Part shown: piece by piece, positions 47,801 through 57,950 of the stretch
Layout of the letters: each line of letters begins with the position of its first letter
Numbering within the stretch: the stretch's first letter is position 1
Assembly: GCA_933228675.1 (NCBI GenBank)
Contig: OW121744.1
Coordinates: 98,022,526 to 98,086,525, forward strand
From: Stomorhina lunata
Lineage: Eukaryota; Arthropoda; Insecta; Diptera; Rhiniidae
Direction: 5' to 3'
DNA: 64,000 bases
Notes under the pieces: generated by a model
Seen by the model: only the letters and a program-made list of their open reading frames with translations
What the model was told of the DNA's origin: nothing
Database searches by the model: none
Program-made: the position numbers and the translations under genes

Positions 47801-49621
47801 AAATTTTTTATTTCGAATATATGTTATCCTGCATTTTCAAATTTATGGCCATTGATTTAAATTTCATGCTTTTCTTTTACTTCAACATTTTCCAAAGTTT
47901 TATTGACCCTTATTCCTTGTTACTGCTGTTGCTGCTGCCTTCGTCCAGTCAAAGCCAAGGAAATACACTCAACTTAGACATTAAAACATTGCCATTTTGC
48001 ATTATTTCTTCGATTTTCTGTCTTCTAGCTTTAAATTCTAAGCAAACATTTTTGCATAATCTAATCGAGTCTAGCAAATATTTGCTACTTTGCAATAGAT
48101 AGTAAGACCAGGATATTAAGGACAATTTGTTAAGAAATTTATGTTATGTTGGTATGGATAACTATGAGAGTAAGGAAATATAAGGGAAATCGAGAAGAAT
48201 ATTATTGTGAAAACTATTAAAAGAAGTTAAAGCCATTTTAGTAGTGGTCACTTGAGTTTATAGAGTTAATAACAATTAGACTTTGTCTGAAGGATTAAAT
48301 TGGCAAATTGGAATTTTTGTAATTAGTTAAGTTGTTAGATTTTGTGGGTATAGTGCTAAAAGTGTTTTATAGAACTTGAGTTAAGTAGAAAATTAAACTG
48401 TTTAAATTTGCTGAAAAATTAAATTGGTGTCGCTACCTCTACCCTTCGAACTATACTAATTCTATGTAATCTAATCTTGTCCTGTGTGATAATAAAAATT
48501 CCAAATAAAACTTGTTTGAATATTTAATACTCTTTAAGTTATAATTAACGATTAACATTTCATGCCCAAAAGTATACTTTTTTCAAACAATATCTGTGAA
48601 CCTCTAAAGTATGCTTTAAAATGCTTAATCATTTCTTTAGTTAAAATACAATCAAATATATCAAATATCTATCAATTGCTTTTGTATTTAGTAGCAATTT
48701 AAACTTCATTACATTATAATGCCTAAAATTATGTTACTTTTACACGTTTTCTTTAACACCCCAAAGTATGCTTTAAAAACTCATTTACCTCATTATATGC
48801 CTTTAAAAAGCTAATTTACCTAAAAGACACTTAAACGAAGTAAAATAGAAGAAAAAAATAAACAAGTGTTCTACTACAAAAAATAGAAAGAAAATCAAAC
48901 AAATATCGCGTGTGAATTGAAAATATTGCAAAAGCAACAAGTGGCTAAAAGCAAATAACTTATTACAACAGGCGAATTGAAATTCGCCGTTAAACATTTT
49001 AAGAACTACTTACATGGGTAGTAGTATTTACATGTATTTGTTACTCTCTTTTTTGAAAAATTCTCTTTAAGAGAGCAATCATTTCATTATTTCTTTACAA
49101 GTATTTAAACACTTGAAAACTTTCTTCAAACACTCGCCTAAGACAATTCAAAGAAAACTCAAGAAAATTAAAAGAAAAACTTTGCTTTAATCAAAAATAC
49201 ACTTTAGTTTTGTTTTCTTGCTCAAACTTGACGAATAAAAAAATATAAATTGTGTTTAAAGATAAAAAATTTGTATAATGTAAAATTAGAAATAATAAAA
49301 AATTTGCTATAAAAACTGTTTGCATGTTTTTTTGATTTAAACTGAAATAAAATGCATTTATTTTCAAGTGTTAGAATTTTTCATTTGTTTAAAAATAAAA
49401 CGGTTATTGTTTGTTATTCCTACAAAAGATTGTGTTAAAATGAAATTGTGAATATTTATACAATTTTTTTTTTAATTTGCAACATGTTAATTTTAAAATA
49501 ATTTATTCTTTTGTGATTAAAATTTGATAGTATCATAGTGAGTATACAACCGAGAAACAATGTTTATATAAGTGTCATAAATCATATTTTGTATACACAT
49601 TTTTCAATTAAATTAAAATTA
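47801..49621. other. Intergenic region without recognised genes
   Basis: AT-rich, apparently single-copy. A 93-codon ORF at 47821-48102 has a hydrophobic leucine run but no homologue I recognise and no flanking signals, so it is not called as a gene. Confidence 0.4.
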
Positions 49622-50555
49622 AATAAGTAAGAGTGTTATATTCGGCTGTGCCAAATCTTATATACCCACCATCAAGTTGTGTTAAATTCAGAAACAGGGT
49701 GCAACTAATTCAAAATCTGGATCAAAACTGAAAAAATCGCTAAGCTAATTGGTATTGTTGGTAAAACCTTTGGACTAAGTTCGGTTGCCGTAGCTTTATA
49801 GTTTAACATTTAAAAATATTTTAGTGATTTCCCCAGTATTTACTTTGATCAAAATTCGGTCTCATAACCGGGTATAGTTTTACATTAATCTTATCTTATC
49901 TTATATTCTTAAACGAGCAATAATTGTATGTATATATACATCTATATATATATAGAATGGCTATCTCGAAAACGGCTCTAACGATTTTGATAAAATTTGG
50001 ACTGTGGGTACCTTTTTTGATGTATAGGTCGAAGAAGAAGGAACTTTTGGAACCTTTGCCTCCAAAAAGGGGAAAAACGGTTAAAAAGGGGAAAAAATCA
50101 AAAACGTTATATCTCCTAAAGTAATAGGTATATAAACAAAATTAAATTTCGTTTTAAACAGCTATGAAAATAAGCGGACAGGTGTTTGGTACTTTTTTGA
50201 AACTATGTCCGATAGAGGGTAAAAAAGGGTGAAAATAGTTTTTTTGGTACTTTTTTAACCCACTCTTATTTCTTAAACTAAAGAATATAGAAAGAAACTT
50301 TGTACTGCAATCAATAGATGTGAAAGAAATATTGAACACGTATTTGGTACTTTTTTGATTTTGGAGCCAAAATGGGTAAAAAAGGGATAAATGATAACTT
50401 AACATTTCAAAAAGTAATATGAATAGGAACATTATGTTAACTGCGTTTTAATAAAATGTACCGAATTCAATTGGTACCAAAGAAGTATGAAATATGCATT
50501 GGAAGTTTTTGAAATTAGGGGATAAAAAGGGGGAAAAAATAGTAATGTTATAACT
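49622..50555. repeat. Dispersed repeat mosaic next to the foldback element
   Basis: The stretch starts with AAGTAAGAGTGTTATATTCGG and CTTATATACCCACCATCA (as at 940). It continues with the block shared with 6420-6569, then from about 50090 with the GTACC-rich block that is inverted relative to 5961-6410. It ends at GTAATGTTATAACT (50542-50555), the left copy of the foldback target duplication. Confidence 0.65.
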
Positions 50556-51159
50556 CAAAAAGAAGTGTATTTGCATTTGATCCCAAACCTGTTACATTTA
50601 TTTATTAATGTAACAGATCAATTTATTGATAAAAAGCCAAAAAATGTTTGCGGAGAAACCAAATTCCTCGACGCGTTTCGATGGTTGGTTAAGCCATCTC
50701 TTCAGGAGGATTATCCCCAATTTAGACAGATCGAAAACCTCGCATTATTACTAAATTTACAAACATAACTATTAAGAATTATGTTCATAAACCAAAAGTA
50801 AAAGCGTAGATTATCGACTGAACAAAAACAAACATTTTTCAGTTTTCATCTACCTTCACTTCCCACATTCTTGCTGTAGCTTTTGGTTTATGAACATAAT
50901 TCTTAATAGTTATGTTTGTAAATTTAGTAATAATGCGAGGTTTTCGATCTGTCTAAATTGGGGATAATCCTCCTGAAGAGATGGCTTAACCAACCATCGA
51001 AACGCGTCGAGGAATTTGGTTTCTCCGCAAACATTTTTTGGCTTTTTATCAATAAATTGATCTGTTACATTAATAAATAAATGTAACAGGTTTGGGATCA
51101 AATGCAAATACACTTCTTTTTGAATAATATTTACATCCCGACTAATTTGTTATTTTTTG
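50556..51159. mobile_element. Foldback element FB-1: two identical 243-bp inverted arms, 81-nt loop
   Basis: The left arm (50556-50798) and right arm (50880-51122) are reverse complements with no mismatch or indel that I can find. The loop is 50799-50879. A 37-bp tail (51123-51159, ATATTTACATCCCGACTAAT...) follows the right arm only. The 14-bp sequence GTAATGTTATAACT occurs immediately before and after, a target duplication; sister repeats at 1050 and 5985 (inverted) show the empty site. The mirrored 67-codon ORFs are products of the palindrome. There is no transposase, so the element is non-autonomous. Confidence 0.9.
50799..50879. other. Foldback loop, conserved between copies
   Basis: The loop contains TTTTTCAGTTTTCATCTACC and CTTCACTTCCCACATTCTTG. 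FB-3 (16865-16925) carries nearly the same loop, although its arms have diverged. Conservation of the loop over the arms is unusual for a passive MITE. Confidence 0.6.
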
Positions 51160-52530
51160 GTAATGTTATAACTTTTTAACAAATGAATGTTTGTATATAT
51201 GTATGTATCTTCCCAGTAAAACTTTTCATTACCAAATAATGTGTTAAACAGTTAAACTATTGAACGCGAACTACTTACTCATTCGCTGTTTAAGTCATTA
51301 CATTAATATGGGGATGTCATTGGAGGCAAGTACTTATCAATTGCAGAAAAGTAATGACTTGGGTAAGCAATTTGAAAGCAACAACAACAGCAACAACTTT
51401 TTTGTTGTTGTTTTATTAAAAACATATATTGTTAAACGAAATACAAAATTTTTTTTATGATCCCATGGGGGCTCGAACCCAGACCCTCCGACTGCTAGGC
51501 AGAGACTCTTCCACTGAGCTACTTTATATGTTGAAAACTTAGCAGCTTATAATTAATATAAACAATTTTTATTTTTAGATCCAAAATCATGTGAAAATAA
51601 CTTTGTTTTTCCCTGCTTTTTTTGCTTTGTTGTAATTTTTGGAAAAATATTTTTATACGATTTTTTGTAATTATTTTAAAACTTTTTTAAAATTATTTTA
51701 AAACTTAAACAATTTAAATCTTCTTTTTTGTATAAGTTTTTACATAAGATTGACTCTTACTTACTAAAATGTTACAACCTGTTAAGGTCAAAGTCCGAGC
51801 ATATTTTAGAATTCCATGGATTTCGATCTTGTGCGAATATTCTCCAATTTTATAGGCCAAGCTTTGAAAAATGTTCCTCTACTTGGTCTTTCTATCGAAG
51901 TTTCGGACATCCTCCTCTAATATTAGGTAGTGGGACATTTCAATTCTAATTTTATCCTCTTCATTGTATTTTTTTTCAAGAGAGGGTTACTAGCCCGTAA
52001 TCCTAACCCATTTTTATCGATCTTATGGGACAACTCTCGGAACATGTTAACTCACAATATTAATGGGTGTTAAACTAGCTCCCCGGGTGATACCATGAGG
52101 AGATGTGTGTCCACAGTTGAGATGAAGGATGACCCAGATAAGTTGGGCTTACCAAGTTAAGACCAATTAGAATCGTGTTTGGTATTCAACATCCCCTACA
52201 TAAATAATCAAAATTGACTCATGATAGTATTTTTTCATTAACGTGAATTAGTTTTACAAATTTTTTTTACAGAGGATAATATTTAAGTTCTTAAAATTCA
52301 AAAATCATTTAAAAAGACTCTTTTAATAAAAAAAAAACTAAAAAAAATTGTTGCCCTTGGTGGGATTTGAACCGGGGCCATTCAGTTTAAATTACCATCT
52401 TAATTACAAATAAGTACTTCTGTAATAACTTATTATTTATTCGGATGGTATGTTGTAGTCGTTACAAGGTAACCAGTTATCAGAGTACTTGCCATTCCCA
52501 AAGTTTTGCTGGGTTCTTTATAGAATAATA
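51160..52530. other. Unassigned region with tRNA-like pieces
   Basis: After the right target copy (51160-51173) come about 50 bp of the interrupted repeat, then sequence with an AACAACAACAGCAAC tract (51383), a tRNA-like piece, and AT-rich DNA. Bases 51960-52200 (for example TAGCTCCCCGGGTGATACC) look like the degenerate end of some element, but I cannot name it. A second T-arm-like motif, GGTTCAAATCCC on the minus strand, is at about 52365. Confidence 0.4.
51458..51527 (-). other. tRNA-like sequence (tRNA pseudogene or SINE head)
   Basis: The minus strand reads TAGCTCAGTGGAAGAGT (D-arm, A-box), a loop CTAGCAG that would place AGC at the anticodon, and GGGTTCGAGCCC (T-arm, B-box), all at near-normal spacing. 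The acceptor stem does not pair and the outer T-stem has mismatches. It therefore looks like a tRNA-derived relic and not a functional gene. Confidence 0.5.
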
Positions 52531-53345
52531 AACTGTGAATTTGATCATGTTATGCTCTTTAGAGAAGATGTGGCGGATAAGCCGGCTAAGGTTTTAAAGT
52601 TGATAAGACTAATTTCCGACAGGTGGCGCCACTGAAAATTACTAAAAATTAATTAAATCGTAAACTGTACATTTGATCATGCTATAATCTTCAGGAAAGT
52701 TGTAGCGCATGAGCCGGCGAAGGCTTTGTAGTTTGTATAAATAATTTCCGACAGGTGGCGCTACTGAAAATTACTTAAAGTCAATTTAATCGTAAGCTGT
52801 ACATTTAATCATGCTATAATCTTTAGCAAAGTTGTTGCACATGAGCAGACGAAGGTTTCTTAGTTGGTATGAAGAAATTTAGACAGGTGGCACCACTGAA
52901 ATTTACTCAAAGTCAACTTAATCGTAAGCTGTAAATTTAATCATGCTATAATCTTTAGCAAAGTTGTTGCGAATAAGCCGACGAAGGTTTATTAATTGGA
53001 ATGACCAAAGTCCGACAAGTGGGCCACTGTAAATTACTCAAAGTGAATTAAATCGTAAACTGTGCATTTGATCAGACTATAATCTTTGGCAAAGTTGTTG
53101 CGCATGAGTCGACGGAGGTTTCTGTTGGTATGACCAATTTCCAAAATGAGTTAAACTGTAAACTATGCAAACTATGTGTTCATCAGACAAAATAAATAAA
53201 ATAATTCAAAAATAACTGAATATTTGTACAATGTATTTCCTCAAAATTTATTTTAGTACTTTATAAAATAAAATATATAAATACTTTAAAATTTGCCTCA
53301 AAATGTTTATCATAAAGCTCCGAGCAAGGCTCGGTCAACCAGGTA
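52531..53345 (+). repeat. Composite repeat: 132-bp tandem units plus terminal hairpin (copy 3)
   Basis: About five units carry AAGTTGTTGCGCATGAG-like landmarks (52563, 52693, 52826, 52957, 53090), alternating with GACAGGTGGCGCCACTGAAA. The copy ends in the hairpin CCGAGCAAGGCTCGG at 53320-53334 followed by TCAACCAGGTACTAA. It is more complete than copy 1. Confidence 0.72.
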
Positions 53346-54745
53346 CTAAGTTGTTAAATACTTTTCGTTGTGCTTAATATGTAGTTAGGCTAAACACGTT
53401 AATAGTAATATGGCAGGTCCATATATTTCGTTAGGAGTTCCTAATGCATTCATCATATATAAACATTGATTGATGCCTATCTAATTTAATAGGTGCAATC
53501 TTAATATAATGAATGTACCGCCAAATCTTTTTGATTGTAGATATAAAAATGGGATGTTATATATATAAGAATTATAGCCAAATGTTGACCGATTGTAACA
53601 AAATTTTACACACTAGCTGGTATATATATAGAGCTTATTCCTGCCTTTGCTAAAATTTTTGGTTTCCGTGAGCATTTTTTATATGAAAGCAAAAGTCAAA
53701 TATGGACTGATTCCTATAAAATTTGATAAACTGAGCAAAAATTGCATAAATTTCTCTATTTTAAATTTAATCGTCATAGCTATTACAATTGTATTCAATT
53801 TATCAGCATTAATGTGGGCGGGGTTATATGGGAGCTCTAACTAAATTTGAACCGTTTTTGTCCATTTTCAACACACATATTTTTCAAGATATCCAAAATA
53901 CTTTTGTGAAATTTTGTCCCTCTAGCTCTTTTCGTTAAGGCGTTATCGTGCTTTTATCTGACGGACAGACGGACATAAACAACCTTTTCTTTATGTATTT
54001 TTGTGTTTAGATAAGTTTTTTATATGGGAGCTATGGTGAAATGGTGACCGATTGTGACAAACACACTGCACACTGGCTGACATTGACATAAGACTTCATT
54101 GTGCTTAATTTAGTCTTACTAGCTTTAGTAGTTAAGGAGCTATCACGATTTTATCTGACGGACAGACGGACATAAATCCCCTTTTCTTTTTGAATTTTTG
54201 TGTTTTCGTAAGTTTTTTATATGGGAGCTAGGTTAAATGGTGACCAATTGGGACGCAATTTTGCACACTGGCTGGCATTGACATAAGACTTTCTTGTGCC
54301 AAATTTAGTAGTTATATTTGTTATACTTTTAGATTTATTGGCATTTAAGTGTATTTTAGGTGAAATTTTGGCTGTTTCCGTAAGTTTTTTGCATGGAAGC
54401 TATGACTAAATATGAACCGATTTTGATGAAATTTTATATGCTGCCTAGGGCTTATGCAACTTCTATATACCAAATTTTATCATCATAGCTTTTATAGTTT
54501 GTTATTTATTAGCAAATAAGCGATTAGAGTAGGCGAGGTTATATGGGAGCTATGGTCAAATGTTAACCGATTATGCCCAATGTCAGTCTATATCAGAGGT
54601 GAAGAATTTTTGTACTAAGTTTCAGTGAGCTAGCTTCTTTCGTTTAGGCGTTATCGTGATTTCAACAGACAGACGGACAGACAGACAGACAGACATCGCT
54701 CAATCGTCTTAGAATTTCATAAGGATTCAGAATATATGTCGTAGG
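53346..54745 (+). repeat. Dispersed repeat with 'ATGGGAGCTATGGTCAAAT' motifs (copy 3), mini-me-like tail
   Basis: The block order is the same as in 6570-7760. It ends with ACAGACAGACGGACAGACAG, a short GACA tract (about 54665-54700), then CATCGCTCAATCGTCTTAG and AATTTCATAAGGATTCAG. This shows the unexpanded state of the microsatellite seen at 2494-3218. Confidence 0.7.
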
Positions 54746-55112
54746 CATAAACTTTGTGGTTAATTTTTCTAACATAGCAAAAATTTTTTTAATTTAAATA
54801 TATGTATAAATATATACATAACAAGTAAGAAAATCTACAGTCGGTCAAGCCCGACTATATCGTATCCTTCACTACTAAGGTTAAATATGGACCAACAATT
54901 AAACAAGTTTTCCTTAAGTCTTAGAGACATACATACATATACTATGTGCTATTTTGTCAAAATTTCGAGATTTATATCATTTCCGGCTAAGGGTTTGATA
55001 TGGGAGCTAGGGTCAATTGTGAACCGATTGTTACCAAATTTTGTGCCAGATTTAATGAAATTTGGCATAGGCTCATATTTTGGTCCAAGGACGATCCCTA
55101 TTTTTTTTGGGC
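54746..55112 (+). repeat. Dispersed repeat fragment ('AGTCGGTCAAGCCCGACTATA')
   Basis: The segment is similar to 7880-7960 and to the inverse of 26640-26820, including GACATACATACATATACTATGTGCTATTTT-type text and ATATGGGAGCTAGGGTCAAT. Short ORFs mirror those at 26568-26756 and are repeat-derived. Confidence 0.6.
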
Positions 55113-55755
55113 TTACCATTCAAGGATAAAAAGTAAAGGTGACAAGATACATTCTTGCCTTACTCCAGAAGTAACTTTGAACGGATTTGACAATTTACCC
55201 TTGTTTAGAATTCGCCACTTTAAATCCACGTACATTGCCCGAAATAAGTTCGGAATTTTCATTTTCATGTTACTATTTTCTAAAATACTCAATATATAGC
55301 TTCTGTTGACACTGTCAATGGCCTTCATAAAGTCAATAACTGCGGAATTCAATACATTGATATAGTACTATTCTTAATGTGTTGATAAGATCAACACAAG
55401 AACGGTTCTCTCTGAACCCAAACCTATTTTCGTGTTTCGGAGTGTAAAGGAAACTGCGTAGGATATTCAATCCAAAATTACTTGACTTAGTTTTGTGCTC
55501 GGAATTGGAAGAAGTATTATGCCCATAACTTGTTCAGTCTTTAGAGTAACCCTGTTTTGGTATTTTAATGAGTTCAACAACCTTCAACAACACAACGCTC
55601 TTGATATATTGTATAAGGTCTTCATGTCGATTATACTTGCAGCTGATTCAGCTTGGCTTGCTTGTTCGTCTATCCACTTTCTCTTGTGCCAACTTGCAGA
55701 CCTTTTTATTTTGTTAGATAGGTCACGATATGCTAGAAACTCTCTTCTCTACTAA
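55113..55755 (-). pseudogene. Non-LTR retrotransposon reverse transcriptase remnant
   Basis: On the minus strand the frame 55352-55113 contains VIDFMKAIDSVNRSYI, where DF.KA.DSV..  matches the RT catalytic-region motif, and VTSGVRQECILSPLLF, the conserved GVRQG.-LSP.LF motif. Upstream on the same strand (55755-55495) a second frame reads AYRDLSNKIKRSASWHKRKW, typical of the linker before RT in Jockey/CR1-type elements. Stops and frame breaks separate the two parts, and the rest of the element (endonuclease, catalytic YADD region, 3' tail) is missing. It is a dead fragment. Confidence 0.82.
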
Positions 55756-56300
55756 ATAAGGCCGATGGACGAGTATTGTGGGAACCGTTTTAATTGAAAC
55801 GCGTATAAGAGAACAGTGTGTCTAAGAATATTTGTAAAGCAGTTTTGTGAAATTTGTTTAAATTAATCGAATACTTGGGGTACCTGTCTTGGTTCCCCAT
55901 TTTTCACCTATTTTTCTTCTTAATGTACAATCCGCAATTCTCAATAGAAAGAGTTGTACTAATTTTCGTTGAGATCCCTTGACTCTTTGAGGTACCTGCG
56001 TTGACCCCCATTTTTTCATTTATTTTTGTTCTCAATATATAAGCCGAAATTCACAACAAAATTTGATGAAATTCGGTACACTTCTACTAGTTTATCTAAC
56101 AAAGGGCTCTACTAATTTTGTTTAAAATCCGCTTTGGAACCCCATTTCTTTACTTAGTTTTTTTCTCAATATATAAACCGCAATTCTCAACATAATTTAA
56201 TGAAATTCGGCACACATCTATTAGTTGATGCAAAAAAAGCTTTTCTCATTTTGGTTGAAATCTGTCGAGTCCTAGGGATACCTGCCTTGGACTTACACAA
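55756..56300 (-). repeat. Tandem repeat, inverted relative of 8871-9540
   Basis: Units contain GGGGTACCTGTCTTGGTTCC, CTCAATATATAAACCGCAATT and TTTAATGAAATTCGGCACAC, about 130 bp apart. These are reverse complements of the units at 8940-9300. Confidence 0.6.
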
Positions 56301-57950
56301 AAATGCAATTTGATTAAAAAGTTAAGCCTAAATGACTGCAACACTTTTTGCTTTTTTATATTTCGCTCATACTAAAGAAGAGACATTAGTCTTTCACGTG
56401 GTTATGGTGGCAGCACCGAGCAACGAAAACACTGAACTTTGTAGAGCTTTTTTGATTCCCTGATACCTCCTAAACTTCATACGAGATTAAGTAATTTTCT
56501 TCTGCATACTAAATCCAAGGCTCAGTTTCCTAATTAAATCGACATTAAGATTAAAGCTGTATAGTTTAATTCTATTCTATAAATCAGTGTTTGATTGGGT
56601 TGCCTCAACGGACGATATATTATTTTCTGTTAGCATCCGAAATTTAAAAGTAAGTATAGAATATTTATATGTAGCATTAATTTTTACATAGATACTAAGG
56701 AAGTTTCTAAAATAAATTGGTCATTAGAAATTTAATACGTCATAATATTTGGCATATGCATGTCAACGACTGAAGGTCAAAAAAACTATTAAAGTACATA
56801 ATAAGCCTTGCCGATGACATGGAAAACTTAAAGAAACTATTACCTCAAAGTTTTTAAGAAAACCCCATCTTATAATATCCAAATTAGAGAAAGTAAATTT
56901 TTTCATGAATCATAGATCCATCATCCATCATTAATCAAATAAAACAATTTCTTCGCCTATTTAGTTAAACATATGCGAATACAAATATTCACATAAATTA
57001 ATTAATTGGTATATTAAAATTTTCATTTGTTATACATTCATACATACATAAATACATACATACATACATACATAGTAAGTAATAATTACAAACTATTTTT
57101 TGATTGTTTCATGGTCATTTGTAATTAAAATCAACGACTCTAACGCCAAAAAGAAAAACGCCACAAGTTGCATGAAAAAACAAAATGATGGTAATAAGAA
57201 TTGAAAACTATAAATCATTAAAAAATATTTATTTTGTACAAATCAAAAACGACCACAAAATAAAGAGGAAATTTCGAAAGAAAAATTTTAAGCATTTGTT
57301 AAAAGTAATTAAAGAAGAATTACAGAGTCAGAGGCATGTTAAGGCAAAGCAAAAATTACAATTTCAAAATTTTTTTGGGTTTTTCAATTATAGTTTATTT
57401 AATAGGAGAAGGGGCTGAAAAACCCATAAAATATGCAAACAAAAATTTAAGAAATAGAAATAATTGCAAAAAACTATAATTTAACATTAAAATGGTAATT
57501 TCATAGAACCTAACATGCAATTCCTATAATTTTCCTATTACTTATAAATTTAGCAAAAAACCTAGAGAATTTCCACAAGCAACACGTGTCTAAGCCGGAA
57601 GAGATCTTCAGCCTTCAATGTCCTTGTATTAAAACGTCATTACATTTTTTGAACTTAAACTGCCATTAATCTGCTGACAATTTGCTCAGTTCAAGCTGAT
57701 ATTTTCTTTAATTTATTTGTGTCACTTTCCCAAGACTATTTGGCATAAATTGTTATTACTTAATTATTCATAAACTAAATTTTAACCTAAATTGTATATC
57801 TGATCTTAAAGGAGGTCAGCGAAAAATTCCCAAATTAAATTAGAAAATCAATGGAATAAAAGTATTACAATTTACGTCACAGAGAAGTGTGCTAAATATT
57901 TTTATTATTAACCCTAAAGAAAATTTTACTTTAAAAGAAATAATAGATAA
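56301..57950. other. Intergenic region without recognised genes
   Basis: Apparently single-copy AT-rich DNA with a (CATA)n microsatellite at about 57035-57075. The 77-codon ORF at 57185-57418 is Lys-rich, matches no family known to me and has no flanking support. Confidence 0.4.

Noticed and set aside
47821..48102. 93-codon hydrophobic ORF
   Set aside because: No recognised family, no splice or poly(A) context, and AT-rich chance ORFs of this size are expected.
50565..51113. Two identical 67-codon ORFs on opposite strands (and the related one at 10846-11070)
   Set aside because: They are mirror images produced by the palindromic foldback arms; no evidence of protein function.
55000..55299. 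Plus-strand ORFs at 54887-55299 and 55495-55755
   Set aside because: They overlap repeat sequence and the minus-strand reverse transcriptase remnant, which explains the region better.
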